Notes: generated by a model from the sequence alone, not told the origin. A stretch of DNA of 64,000 nucleotides from Prionace glauca (GCA_037974335.1 CM075729.1:92232592-92296591); one strand, 5' to 3'; shown: positions 1-10,515, counted from the first letter of the stretch. Numbers and translations are program-made.

Positions 1-392
1 GTGTCTGACTGTGCTGCTGCTGTGATCAGTTATATCAGAGAGTGAGACAGAGAGTTCAACTTCACATCAAACTCTGCCTGTGTGTGTCACACTGAGACTG
101 ACAGGAGTCTAGAGAGTGATTTCACTCCATGCTGCAGGAATGTGAACACAGTCTGCAAACGTCCAGATCTCCTCCACACGGTGGGTAAAAGCTGCTTACT
201 TATATCTTGCTGCTTAAAGGGGGGAATGGAAGGAAAGAAATACAGCTGGACTCCCTGTTCTACACAGTGTTCTTCAATCAACCATTTCATTGACTGCAGC
301 TTCCTCACTAACACCTTCAACTCTTCAGTATTTGTGTTTGAGAAAGTTTCAGCATTGAAAGGGTTAATAACGGAGGATTGGGCTTTACTTAC

Positions 393-427
393 TCAGTCTG
401 AGTTTGGTTCCTTTACCGAACGTAAAG
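393..427 (-). CDS. Ig kappa-type light chain J segment, cluster 1 (J1)
   Basis: Germline joining segment supplying framework 4 of the light-chain variable domain after RAG-mediated joining to V1. Read on the minus strand it encodes F-T-F-G-K-G-T-K-L-R-L with the diagnostic FGxG motif. It ends in phase 1 at a GTAAGT splice donor (positions 392-387). The split codon fits the C exon, giving ...R-L-T-R-E-N. A 23-bp-spacer RSS lies directly upstream. Its C exon lies beyond the left edge. J1 and J2 are identical; J3 has one silent change. Family assignment rests on FGKG plus RSS type and is firm; type III/NS4 naming is inferred from the kappa-like C. Confidence 0.93.
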
Positions 428-466
428 CACACTGACAGCTTCCAGTGGAGGAGCTGTACAAAAACC
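428..466 (-). other. J1 recombination signal sequence, 23-bp spacer
   Basis: Read away from the J, the heptamer CACACTG (428-434) differs from consensus CACAGTG at one base. A 23-base spacer (435-457) follows, then a perfect nonamer ACAAAAACC (458-466). A 23-RSS on J paired with a 12-RSS on V is the kappa arrangement and satisfies the 12/23 rule. Confidence 0.93.
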
Positions 467-737
467 TCTGTCTCTGACTCACTCACTCACTCATCTTTCT
501 CTCTCACTCTTTCTCTCTCTCTGTTTCTCTCAATATCTCTGTGTTTTGTTGGGAGAGTTGAGAATTCTAATTTGAGATGATAAATCTTTCAGCTGCTCTT
601 CATATGTGGACATGGAGAGTAAGAGAGAAACTCGAGGACTTCAGCGAGCGGTGGACACCACAGGGACTGGAGTGTGTAGTGGACAGTGCAAATAATTTGT
701 CCAGTTTCCTTTCTTGTATTTATTAAATATTATATAA
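467..737. repeat. J-proximal V-J spacer with CT/ACTC microsatellite
   Basis: Positions 475-535 are a run of CTCACT and CTCT repeats. The remainder is single copy within the cluster but is shared almost unchanged with 26722-26995. No gene is seen. Confidence 0.7.
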
Positions 738-3700
738 AACTGTGGGATGTGTCAGTACAGGAGGTGGTGCTGTGTGTCCATTATTATATATTATATAAAA
801 CTGTGGGATGTGTCCGTACAGGAGGTGGGACTGTGTGTCCATTATTATATATTATATAAACTGTGGGATGTGTCAGTACAGGAGGTGGGACTATGTGTCC
901 ATTATTATATATTATATAAAACTGTGGGATGTGTCAGTACAGGAGGTGGGACTGTGTGTCCATTATTATATATTATATAAAACTGTGGGATGTGTCAGTA
1001 CAGGAGGTGGGACTGTGTGTCTATTATTATATATTATATAAAACTGTGGGATGTGTCAGTACAGGAGGTGGGACTGTGTGTCCATTATTATATATTATAT
1101 AAAACTGTGGGATGTGTCAGTACAGGAGGTGGGACTGTGTGTCCATTATTATATATTATATAAAACTGTGGGATGTGTCAGTACAGGAGGTGGGACTGTG
1201 TGTCCATTATTATACATTATATAAAACTGTGGGATGTGTCAGTACAGGAGGTGGGACTGTGTGTCCATTATTATATATTATATAAAACTGTGGGATTTGT
1301 CAGTACAGGAGGTGGGACTGTGTGTCCATTATTATATATTATATAAAACTGTGGGATGTGTCAGTACAGGAGGTGGGACTGTGTGTCCATTATTATATAT
1401 TATATAAAACTGTGGGATGTGTCAGTACAGGAGGTGGGACTGTGTGTCCATTATTATATATGATATAAAACTGTGGGATGTGTCAGTACAGGAGGTGGGA
1501 CTGTGTGTCCATTATTATATATTATATAAAACTGTGGGATGTGTCAGTACAGGAGGTGGGACTGTGTGTCCATTATTATATATGACATAAAACTGTGGGA
1601 TGTGTCAGTACAGGAGGTGGGACTGTGTGTCCATTATTATATATTATATAAAACTGTGGGATGTGTCAGTACAGGAGGTGGGACTGTGTGTCCATTATTA
1701 TATATTATATAAAACTGTGGGATGTGTCAGTACAGGAGGTGGGACTGTGTGTCCATTATTATATATTATATAAAACTGTGGGATGTGTCAGTACAGGAGG
1801 TGGGACTGTGTGTCCATTATTATATATTATATAAACTGTGGGATGTGTCAGTACAGGAGGTGGTGCTGTGTGTCCATTATTATATATTATATAAAACTGT
1901 GGGATGTGTCCGTACAGGAGGTGGGACTGTGTGTCCATTATTATATATTATATAAACTGTGGGATGTGTCAGTACAGGAGGTGGGACTATGTGTCCATTA
2001 TTATATATTATATAAAACTGTGGGATGTGTCAGTACAGGAGGTGGGACTGTGTGTCCATTATTATATATTATATAAAACTGTGGGATGTGTCAGTACAGG
2101 AGGTGGGACTGTGTGTCTATTATTATATATTATATAAAACTGTGGGATGTGTCAGTACAGGAGGTGGGACTGTGTGTCCATTATTATATATTATATAAAA
2201 CTGTGGGATGTGTCAGTACAGGAGGTGGGACTGTGTGTCCATTATTATATATTATATAAAACTGTGGGATGTGTCAGTACAGGAGGTGGGACTGTGTGTC
2301 CATTATTATACATTATATAAAACTGTGGGATGTGTCAGTACAGGAGGTGGGACTGTGTGTCCATTATTATATATTATATAAAACTGTGGGATGTGTCAGT
2401 ACAGGAGGTGGGACTGTGTGTCCATTATTATATATTATATAAAACTGTGGGATGTGTCAGTACAGGAGGTGGGACTGTGTGTCCATTATTATATATTATA
2501 TAAAACTGTGGGATGTGTCAGTACAGGAGGTGGGACTGTGTGTCCATTATTATATATGATATAAAACTGTGGGATGTGTCAGTACAGGAGGTGGGACTGT
2601 GTGTCCATTATTATATATTATATAAAACTGTGGGATGTGTCAGTACAGGAGGTGGGACTGTGTGTCCATTATTATATATGACATAAAACTGTGGGATGTG
2701 TCAGTACAGGAGGTGGGACTGTGTGTCCATTATTATATATTATATAAAACTGTGGGATGTGTCAGTACAGGAGGTGGGACTGTGTGTCCATTATTATATA
2801 TTATATAAAACTGTGGGATGTGTCAGTACAGGAGGTGGGACTGTGTGTCCATTATTATATATTATATAAAACTGTGGGATGTGTCAGTACAGGAGGTGGG
2901 ACTGTGTGTCCATTATTATATATTATATAAAACTGTGGGATGTGTCAGTACAGGAGGTGGGACTGTGTGTCCATTATTATATATTATATAAAACTGTGGG
3001 ATTGTCAGTACAGGAGGTGGGACTGTGTGTCCATTATTATATATTATATAAAACTGTGGGATGTGTCAGTACAGGAGGTGGGACTGTGTGTCCATTATTA
3101 TATATTATATAAAACTGTGGGATGTGTCAGTACAGGAGGTGGGACTGTGTGTCCATTATTTTATATTATATAAAACTGTGGGATGTGTCAGTACAGGAGG
3201 TGGGACTGTGTGTCCATTATTATATATTATATAAAACTGTGGGATGTGTCAGTACAGGAGGTGGGACTGTGTGTCCATTATTATATATTATATAAAACTG
3301 TGGGATGTGTCAGTACAGGAGGTGGGACTGTGTGTCCATTATTATATATTATATAAAACTGTGGGATGTGTCAGTACAGGAGGTGGGACTGTGTGTCCAT
3401 TATTATATATTATATAAAACTGTGGGATGTGTCAGTACAGGAGGTGGGACTGTGTGTCTATTATTATATATTATATAAAACTGTGGGATGTGTCAGTACA
3501 GGAGGTGGGACTGTGTGTCCATTATTATATATTATATAAAACTGTGGGATGTGTCAGTACAGGAGGTGGGACTGTTTGTCCATTATTATATATTATATAA
3601 AACTGTGGGATGTGTCAGTACAGGAGGTGGGACTGTGTGTCCATTATTATACATTATATAAAACTGTGGGATGTGTCAGTACAGGAGGTGGGACTGTGTG

Positions 3701-5043
3701 TCCATTATTATATATTATATAAAACTGTGGGATGTGTCAGTACAGGAGGTGGGACTGTGTGTCCATTATTATATATTATATAAAACTGTGGGATGTGTCA
3801 GTACAGGAGGTGGGACTGTGTGTCCATTATTATATATGATATAAAACTGTGGGATGTGTCAGTACAGGAGGTGGGACTGTGTGTCCATTATTATATATGA
3901 TATAAAACTGTGGGATGTGTCAGTACAGGAGGTGGGACTGTGTGTCCATTATTATATATTATATAAAACTGTGGGATGTGTCAGTACAGGAGGTGGGACT
4001 GTGTGTCCATTATTATATATTATATAAAACTGTGGGATGTGTCAGTACAGGAGGTGGGACTGTGTGTCCATTATTATATATTATATAAAACTGTGGGATT
4101 GTCAGTACAGGAGGTGGGACTGTGTGTCCATTATTATATATTATATAAAACTGTGGGATGTGTCAGTACAGGAGGTGGGACTGTGTGTCCATTATTATAT
4201 ATTATATAAAACTGTGGGATGTGTCAGTACAGGAGGTGGGACTGTGTGTCCATTATTTTATATTATATAAAACTGTGGGATGTGTCAGTACAGGAGGTGG
4301 GACTGTGTGTCCATTATTATATATTATATAAAACTGTGGGATGTGTCAGTACAGGAGGTGGGACTGTGTGTCCATTATTATATATTATATAAAACTGTGG
4401 GATGTGTCAGTACAGGAGGTGGGACTGTGTGTCCATTATTATATATTATATAAAACTGTGGGATGTGTCAGTACAGGAGGTGGGACTGTGTGTCCATTAT
4501 TATATATTATATAAAACTGTGGGATGTGTCAGTACAGGAGGTGGGACTGTGTGTCCATTATTATATATTATATAAAACTGTGGGATGTGTCAGTACAGGA
4601 GGTGAGACTGTGTGTCCATTATTATATATTATATAAAACTGTGGGATGTGTCAGTACAGGAGGTGGGACTGTGTGTCCATTATTATATATTATATAAAAC
4701 TGTGGGATGTGTCAGTACAGGAGGTGGGACTGTGTGTCCATTATTATATATTATATAAAACTGTGGGATGTGTCAGTACAGGAGGTGGGACTGTGTGTCC
4801 ATTATTATATATTATATAAAACTGTGGGATGTGTCAGTACAGGAGGTGGGACAGTGTGTCCATTATTATATATGATATAAAACTGTGGGATGTGTCAGTA
4901 CAGGAGGTGGGACTGTGTGTCCATTATTATATATTATATAAAACTGTGGGATGTGTCAGTACAGGAGGTGCGACTGTGTGTCCATTATTATATATTATAT
5001 AAAACTGTGGGATGTGGCAGTACAGGAGGTGGTGCTGTGTGTA
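738..5043. repeat. 61-bp minisatellite filling the V1-J1 interval, about 71 units
   Basis: Head-to-tail array of a 61-bp unit beginning ctgtgggatgtgtcagtaca and ending in an AT-rich tract. Most units are identical or differ at one or two bases. Marker variants (cgtaca, ctatgtg, gtgtctatt, tacattat, gacataa) recur about 1096 bp apart (18 units) between roughly 0.75 and 2.9 kb. The variant 'ggattgtcag' recurs at 3001 and 4098. Blocks of many units have therefore been duplicated. The array ends 4 bp from the V1 nonamer. It would be deleted as an excision product on V1-J1 joining. Open frames inside it are artefacts of a 61-bp period. Confidence 0.97.
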
Positions 5044-5047
5044 TTGG

Positions 5048-5075
5048 GGTTTTTGTAAGGCTCTGTATCACTGTG
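5048..5075 (-). other. V1 recombination signal sequence, 12-bp spacer
   Basis: On the minus strand, directly after the V coding end: perfect heptamer CACAGTG (5069-5075), 12-base spacer (5057-5068) and perfect nonamer ACAAAAACC (5048-5056). All 16 motif bases match consensus, so this is a strong RAG substrate. Confidence 0.96.
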
Positions 5076-5607
5076 TAGGGGAAGCTGTTTCTTTGCTGAC
5101 AGTAATAATCAGCGACATCCTCATTCTGAACATTGCTGATTGTCATGGTGAATCTTGTCCCTGATCCACTGCCGGTGAATCGGTCGGATACTCCTGTGAA
5201 TCGATTTGTTGCATCATAGATCAGCAGAGCTGGTTTCTGTCCTTCTCGCTGTTGGTACCAACCCATGTAACTGCTAACAGATTGACTGGCCGTACAGGTG
5301 ATGGTCGCGGTCTGGCCCAGGCTCACTGACAGCACCGGGGGAGTCTGGGTCAAGATGATGTCTCCATTGATACCTGAGGATAATAGAGAAACAGAGTGAA
5401 GTAAGAACTGTCACAGAAAGAGGCTGTACAATGAGATATTGTTGGAGACACTGACTGTTCCTCTCCTTTCAGCATTTTCCCTTCAATCACAAGTCAGGAG
5501 AATTGGATTGAAATGGAGAGCAGGGAAATATTCAAGGTGGAAGGAGAGAGATTTGTACCTGCGATGCAGAATGCCAGAGGCCAGAGCAGCTGGATGGCTG
5601 AAATCAT
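5076..5607 (-). CDS. Ig kappa-type light chain variable gene V1 (leader exon + V exon)
   Basis: Antigen-binding variable domain of the light chain. The leader exon spans 5607-5559 from ATG and encodes the hydrophobic signal peptide [16 protein letters not shown]. It ends at a GTACAA donor. The intron is 185 bp (5558-5374). The V exon spans 5373-5076 after an acceptor TTATCCTCAG. Mature protein starts D-I-I-L-T-Q-T-P. First cysteine lies in ITC, tryptophan in MGWYQQ, and second cysteine in DYYCQQ. CDR1 core is SQSVSSY, CDR2 DATN and germline CDR3 QQRNSFPY. The frame is open and splice sites are intact, so it looks functional and unjoined. The IL-TQ start, WYQQ and YYCQQ are kappa hallmarks. 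Its partner J1 lies 4.65 kb downstream beyond the minisatellite. Confidence 0.95.
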
Positions 5608-5659
5608 GGTGTGTGCTCGTGTCCCTGTGCCTGGTTACTGATAAACTCTCCCTTCACTG

Positions 5660-5765
5660 GGCTCTGCTTTATAAAGCTGCAGCCTGTGAGAGTCTCACTG
5701 CCTGTTCCTCAGTTTGTAAATGGTCTGAGCCAGAGAAACCACGTCAGCACCTTTCACTTCCTCTT
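5660..5765 (-). promoter_or_regulatory. V1 promoter: TATA box, octamer-like, CRE-like and ETS-IRF motifs
   Basis: Upstream of the V1 start codon on the minus strand: TATA box CTTTATAAA (5676-5668), 61 bp from the ATG; a degenerate octamer at 5714-5721 (TTGTAAAT against ATGCAAAT, 6 of 8); TGACGTGG (5746-5739), a CRE half-site; and GGAAGTGAAA (5761-5752), a perfect match to the ETS-IRF composite pattern GGAANNGAAA. The same set is present before V2. Octamer-plus-TATA is the usual B-cell V promoter plan; the weak octamer is notable. Confidence 0.7.
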
Positions 5766-5777
5766 CTTCTCTCCCCG

Positions 5778-6215
5778 AGACGCTGAGGGACAGAGGCTGA
5801 GGGACAGAGGCTGAGGGACAGAGGCTGAGGGTCAGGGACTGAGGGTCTCAGTCCCTCAGTCTCTGTCCCTCAGTCTGTCCCTCAGTCTCTGTCTCTCACT
5901 CTCTCAATATCTCTCCCTCACTTGCTGTCTCTGTCTCTCTCAATATTTGTCTCTCAGTCTCAGTTTTTCTCTCTTGATATCTGTCACTCAGTCTCTGTCT
6001 CCATCACTCTATTGATTTCACTCCCTCAATTGCTGTCTCTTTCACTGTCTGAGTAACTCTTCATGAGTCTATGTTTCTGTCCATCACACTCTCACTGTCT
6101 CCCTTTCTTGCCCTTCCTGTCTCACACTCTTTGTGTTCCCTCTCGTTCACTCTTTCTTTCTCTCTTCTCTTTCTCCCTCCCTCTATTCCTCTCAGTTTCT
6201 CCCTCACTTTATCTC
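5778..6215. repeat. Inverted/tandem GAGGGACAGAGGCT repeats and pyrimidine-rich tract upstream of V1
   Basis: 5778-5845 repeats a 14-bp purine-rich unit (gaggctgagggaca...). It is followed at 5850-5905 by its near reverse complement (ctcagtctctgtccctcag), so the stretch could fold as a hairpin. 5880-6215 is a long CT-rich tract with degenerate CTCTCAAT and CTGTCTCT motifs. The counterpart is at 29068-29500. No gene is seen. Confidence 0.75.
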
Positions 6216-7130
6216 ATAGAGTCATAGAGGTTTACAGCAAGGAAACAGGCCCTTCAGCCCAACTTGTTCATGCTGCCCATTTTTTTAAAGACCTAACTCC
6301 AGTTGCTGCATTTGGCCCATATCCGTTATACCTATCTTCATGTGACTGCCTAAATACTTTTTAAAAGACAAAATTGTACCTGCCTCTATTACTACCTCTG
6401 GCAGTTTGTTCCACCTCTGTGTGAAAAAATTGCCCATTTGGACACTTTTGTATCTCTCCCCTCTCGCCTTAAACCGATGTCCTCTCGTTTTAGAATCCCC
6501 TACCTTTGAGAAAAGATATCAATTATCCATTTGATCTATGCCCCTCATTATTTTATTGACCTCTATAAAGTCACCCCTCAGCCTCCTACGCTCAAGACAA
6601 AAAAGTTCCTGTGGATCCAACCTCTCCTGATAACCCAAACCATCAAGTCCCGGTAGCATCCGAGTTGTCATTTGTCAGCCCACTGGTCCAATTCCGTTTG
6701 CAATTGGAGATAACTTCTTTCACTGCCCACTATTCCACCAATCTCGGTGTTAACCACAAACATATTAACCATACCTCCGATATTCTCATCCAAATAATGA
6801 ATATAAATGACAAATAACAATGGGCCCAGCATCGATCCCAATGGCACATCACTCCAAACAGCTTCCAAACCCCAAAACAATCATTTATCCCCTCTCTCTC
6901 ATTTCTGTGAGCTAACCAATGCTAATATGTTACCCACACACCATCTTCTTACCCACACATCATCATATCTTGTGTAGTAACATTTGATGTGGTAATTTAT
7001 CAAAGACCTTTTTGAATTCCCAGTACATCACAGCTACAAGTTCCCCTTTATCCATTTTGTGACCTCCACAAAGGTGGACAATGACATGTGCAAAACAGAA
7101 AGAAACTGCTCCACATCAACCATGATGTCC
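6216..7130 (-). mobile_element. CR1-like LINE fragment (family B), 5'-truncated and decayed
   Basis: Minus-strand 3' part of a CR1-clade reverse-transcriptase ORF. The 3' end at 6216-6260 has the tail (ATTCTATGA-like, then GGGCCTGTTTCCTTGCTGTAA). Upstream pieces match the C-terminal region of CR1 RT. The piece around 6668-6880 has the 'GSMLGPLLFVIYIHYLDENIGG' region in fragments. It is present in both units (counterpart 29507-31160), so it predates the duplication. Compared with unit 2, unit 1 has lost the central part near 6655 and another piece near 6855. Confidence 0.75.
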
Positions 7131-7135
7131 ATGTC

Positions 7136-7592
7136 CCACTGGAGCCTCCAATAGGGACCAGTAAACATGGGCCTCCTTCCCACTGGAGCCTCCAATAGGG
7201 ACCAGTAAACATGGGCCACCTTCCCACTGGAGCCTCCAATAGGGACCAGTAAACATGGGCCTCCTTCCCACTGGAGCCTCCAATAGGGACCAGTAAACAT
7301 GGGCCTCCTTCCCACTGGAGCCTCCAATAGGGACCAGTAAACATGGGCCTCCTTCCCACTGGAGCCTCCAATAGGGACCAGTAAACATGGGCCTCCTTCC
7401 CACTGGAGCCTCCAATAGGGACTAGTAAACATGGGCCTCCTTCCCACTGGAGCCTCCAATAGGGACCAGTAAACATGGGCCTCCTTCCCACTGGAGCCTC
7501 CAATAGGGACTAGTAAACATGGGCCTCCTTCCCACTGGAGCCTCCAATAGGGACCAGTAAACATGGGCCTCCTTCCCACTGGAGCCTCCAGT
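7136..7592. repeat. 44-bp minisatellite, about 10 units (unit 1)
   Basis: Head-to-tail units containing ccactggagcctccaatagg and gaccagtaaacatgggcctc. Units differ at one or two bases (accagt/actagt, cctcctt/accttcc). 44 is not a multiple of 3, so the frame rotates every unit, and all three minus frames are open. This gives long repetitive ORFs with no sign of being genes. Same unit number as 32083-32541. Confidence 0.95.
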
Positions 7593-8510
7593 AGCCGTGC
7601 TTCAAACTCCACATTCTCTCCATCACATCCGCCTCTTATTTCCAGCTTGTCCCAAATGCAGTGGGTCTGGACTCTGTCTCACACCAAGTGTCATTCCAAC
7701 AGCACTCCTGACCTCACTGACCTATCACCCCCGGCCTCAGTGATCTATCACCCCTGACCTCAGTGATCTATCACCCCTGGCCTCAGTGATCTATTGCCCC
7801 TGGCCTACTGATCTATCACCCCTGGCCTCAGTGATCTATCACCCCTGGCCTCAGTGATCTTTCACCCCTGGCCTCAGTGATCTATCACCCCTGACCTCAC
7901 TGATCTATCACCCGTGGCCTCACTGATCTATCACCCCTGACCTCACTGACCTATCACGCCTGGCCTCAGTGATCTTTCACCCCTGGCCTCAGTGATCTAT
8001 CACCCCTGACCTCAGTGATCTATCGCCCCTGGCCTCAGTGATCTATCACCCCTGGCCTCAGTGATCTATCACCCCTGGCCTCAGTGATCTATCGCCCCTG
8101 ACTTCATTTAACTGTTACCCCTCACCTCACTGACCTGTCACCCCTGACCTCACTGCGCTCCAATTCCCTCCATGGCCTCACTCCTCCCTACCCCTGTGTC
8201 CTGCTCCAGACTCACATTTCTCCCTCACCTTCCATCTGCTGACTCTGTTCCCCGGCTCATCGCTGCTTCCTTCATCCCACCATTGAGAGCAGAGCCTTCA
8301 GATGCCCAGGTCCTGCTCTCTGACCTCCCACCCTTAATCCCTCCCCCTCTCCAAATCTTTCTCCCCATCAAACTCCATCCTTTCACCCAAGCCTTCGATC
8401 TCTCTTCCTGAACTACCCCCAGCCCCTCCCCCATTCCTCTTAAGCTGCTCTGTGAAACATAATGGGCTATGTTGTACACTACGGTGCTATATAAATTCAG
8501 GTTCTGTGTG
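7593..8510 (+). mobile_element. L2-like LINE fragment (family D) invaded by a 23-bp minisatellite
   Basis: 7593-7710 and 8110-8510 read as the C-terminal RT/3' end of an L2-type LINE seen often in cartilaginous fish. The 3' end has the 'tgctatataaattca' tail near 8490-8505. The intervening 7712-8100 is the 23-bp array, which looks expanded from the element's own 'ctcactgacctatcacc' segment. The counterpart is split across 32550-35640. Confidence 0.6.
7712..8100. repeat. 23-bp minisatellite, about 17 units (unit 1)
   Basis: Units of the form cctcagtgatctatcacccc plus tgg/tga, with frequent g/a and agtg/actg alternations. The homologous array in unit 2 (33105-34700) has about 69 units, so it has expanded or contracted about fourfold since duplication. 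Confidence 0.93.
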
Positions 8511-8637
8511 GATTTTGGTTGGGGACAGAATTAGACACAGTGGTGAAGGCTTTTGCAGTCAAATATCCTGCTGACAGGGTCCAGACTTCAACACACAGAA
8601 TGGGACATTGTGTAAAATAGGAATTATTAAAAATGTG

Positions 8638-9718
8638 TTCATTGATGGGATGTGGGTGTCACTGGCTATCCCAACAAAGAACAACACAGCACGGGAAACA
8701 GGCCCTTCGGCCCAACGAGCCCGCGCCGCCGTCCCATTGTCAGTGACCTATTCATGATTTAAGTCTATGCCTAATGTGTGAGGATCAGGGAAGTCCAATA
8801 TAGGGACAATTTGTTACCCAATCAATCAGCCTAAAAGCACATTTATTGCCCATCCCTAATTGTCCTTGAGAAGGTGGTGATGTGCTGCCTTCTTGAGCCG
8901 CTGCAGTCCCTGAGGTGTACACACACCCACAGTGCTGTTAGGGAGGGGTTTCCAAGATTCTGACCCAGCGACAGTGCATGGACGGAGATGTATTTCCACT
9001 TCAGAATGGCATGTGGCTTGGAGGGGAATCTCCCGGTGATGTTGATCCCAGGGATCTGCTACATTTGTCTTTCCAGATGACAGTGGTCATGGGTTTTGAA
9101 GGTGCTGCCTCAGGAACCTTGGTGAGTTCATGCAGGGCATCTTATAGATGGCACACACTGCTGCCACTGTTCGACAGTGGTGGAGGGATTTAATGTTTGT
9201 GAATGGGGTGCCAATCAAGTGGGGCTGCTTTGTCCTGGATGATGTTGAGCTTCTCGAGTGTTGCTGGAGCTCTACCCATCCAGACAAGTGGAGACTATTC
9301 CATCACACTCCAGACTTGTGCCTTGTAGATGGTGGACAGGCTTTGGAGAGTCAGGATGTGAGTTACTGGCTGCAGGATTCCTATCCACTGACCTTCTCTT
9401 GTAGACACAGTATTTATAGGCTGGTCCTGTTCAGTTTCTGGTCAATCAGAACCAACAGGATTTTACAGTGGGGGATTCAGCGATGGTAATGACATTGAAT
9501 GTCAAGGGGAGATGTTCAAATTCTCTCTTGTTGGAGATGGTGATTCCGTGGTACTTGTGTGGTACGAATGTTACTGTTTCAATATCTGAGGAGTTGTGAA
9601 TGGTGCTGAGCTTTGTGTAATCATCAGGGAACATCCCCACTTCTGAAGGTCATTACTGAAGCAGCTGAAGATGGTTGTGTCTCAGACACGACCCTGAGGA
9701 ACTCCTGCAGTGATGTCC
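8638..9718 (-). mobile_element. LINE fragment (family C, RT C-terminal part) split by a later insertion
   Basis: Minus-strand RT C-terminal region with recognisable stretches such as LIGTPFTNIKSLHH and TVAAVCAIYKM (9087-9287). It ends at 8638 in the 3' sequence 'gggatgtgggtgtcactggc' read on plus. A 166-bp element (8676-8841) interrupts it in unit 1 only. Counterpart 35757-36673. Parts of the same family lie at 19325-19560, 22690-23340 and 23972-24045. Confidence 0.75.
8676..8841 (-). mobile_element. Short CR1-family 3' tail insertion, unit 1 only
   Basis: Begins on plus with aaagaacaacacagcacggg, then the aacaggcccttcggcccaac core. This is the same 3' tail as the LINEs at 15865 and 30037. 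Unit 2 at 35795 reads straight through (ccaacgtttattgcccatc), giving an empty site. The insertion is therefore younger than the cluster duplication. Confidence 0.8.
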
Positions 9719-9905
9719 CAGGATAACTCCCTCCTGACTGTATCCCACTGTGCCTTCTGTGCTGGGAGATTGGAGGTAGTGAACACGGTTCACCATTTTC
9801 TCCCGTCTCAGTAACAAACATCCAGCTGCTCTGAGCTCCTTCTTTCACTTCCTCTGTTGGTTACGTTTCAATCTTCCGATCTGACAGTCTTTGCAGTTAT
9901 TTTTG
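9719..9905 (-). repeat. Dispersed repeat, inverted copy of sequence found 3' of C
   Basis: Reverse complement of two pieces found near C2. 9719-9836 matches 19207-19325 and 9837-9895 matches 18706-18760. Here the two are contiguous; near C2 they are separated by about 450 bp. It carries GGAAGTGAAA on the minus strand at 9843-9852. Counterpart at 36674-36860. Identity unknown. Confidence 0.7.
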
Positions 9906-10204
9906 ACACTGGGGATTTGTGCTGTGGTCTGAATCTCTAACAATAACTGTCCAATCAGTGAAAAGAACAGCAGCTCAGAGCAGTCAGGACTGAGGAGCCA
10001 GGCTCACTGGGAAACACATTGGGAAGATCAAAGCCATGGTCTTCATCTCCCGATACAAACTCCATCCTTCCCCCTTTGGAGTGTCTGACACTGAACCACA
10101 CAGTCCACAGCCATGGTGTCCAATTTGACCCTGAGATGAGTTTCCCACCACATCATCCACTCCATCACTCAGAACACCTATTTCCACCTCAGTAAAACCT
10201 CCTG
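9906..10204. other. Unassigned sequence
   Basis: Conserved with 36861-37160 in unit 2. Short open frames only. No repeat or gene is recognised. Confidence 0.5.
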
Positions 10205-10515
10205 AATCCCCCCTACCTCACATCATCTTCTGCTGAAAATCTCATCCGTGTCTTTGTTACCCTCTGAACGTTACTATTCCAATACTGTCCTGGCCGACCT
10301 CACACCTACCACCCTCCGTAATCATCAACTCACCCAGAACTCTGCTGCTCGGATCTGAACTCCCACCCAATCCCGTTCACCCGCCACCCCCTGTTCTCAC
10401 TGACCTACACTGACCCCGGTCCAGCAATGCCCTGATTTTAACATTCTCATTCTGCCTCTCAAATCCCTCCCTATCCTACACCCTCCCTACCTCTGTAACC
10501 TCCTCCAAGCTGCCT
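10205..10515 (+). mobile_element. L2-like LINE fragment (family D)
   Basis: Degraded RT C-terminal region on plus, recognisable from the run 'actctgctgctcggatctga' and 'ctcactgacctacactgacc' (cf. the QNSAARVL...LTDLHW region of L2-type RTs). Counterpart 37160-37475. Confidence 0.55.

Noticed and set aside
747-4270. Many 77- to 97-codon plus-strand frames in the 61-bp array
   Set aside because: They are the same short peptide repeated because of the 61-bp period; no gene structure.
738-5043. CRISPR-like array
   Set aside because: Units are contiguous with no unique spacers, and the DNA is vertebrate.
4988-5075. V1 coding sequence continuing past the second cysteine to 4988
   Set aside because: The frame merely reads through the RSS into the minisatellite; germline coding ends at 5076.
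393-5373. Germline-joined V-J
   Set aside because: V1 and J1 are 4.65 kb apart with both RSSs intact; likewise V2 and J2.
5439-5786. Plus-strand 115-codon frame (and 28729-29076)
   Set aside because: Antisense to the V leader, intron and promoter; no domain.
7034-7612. 192-codon repetitive minus frame (and 31892-32572, 226 codons)
   Set aside because: Produced by the 44-bp array with no stop codons in any frame; no start context, domain or splice support.
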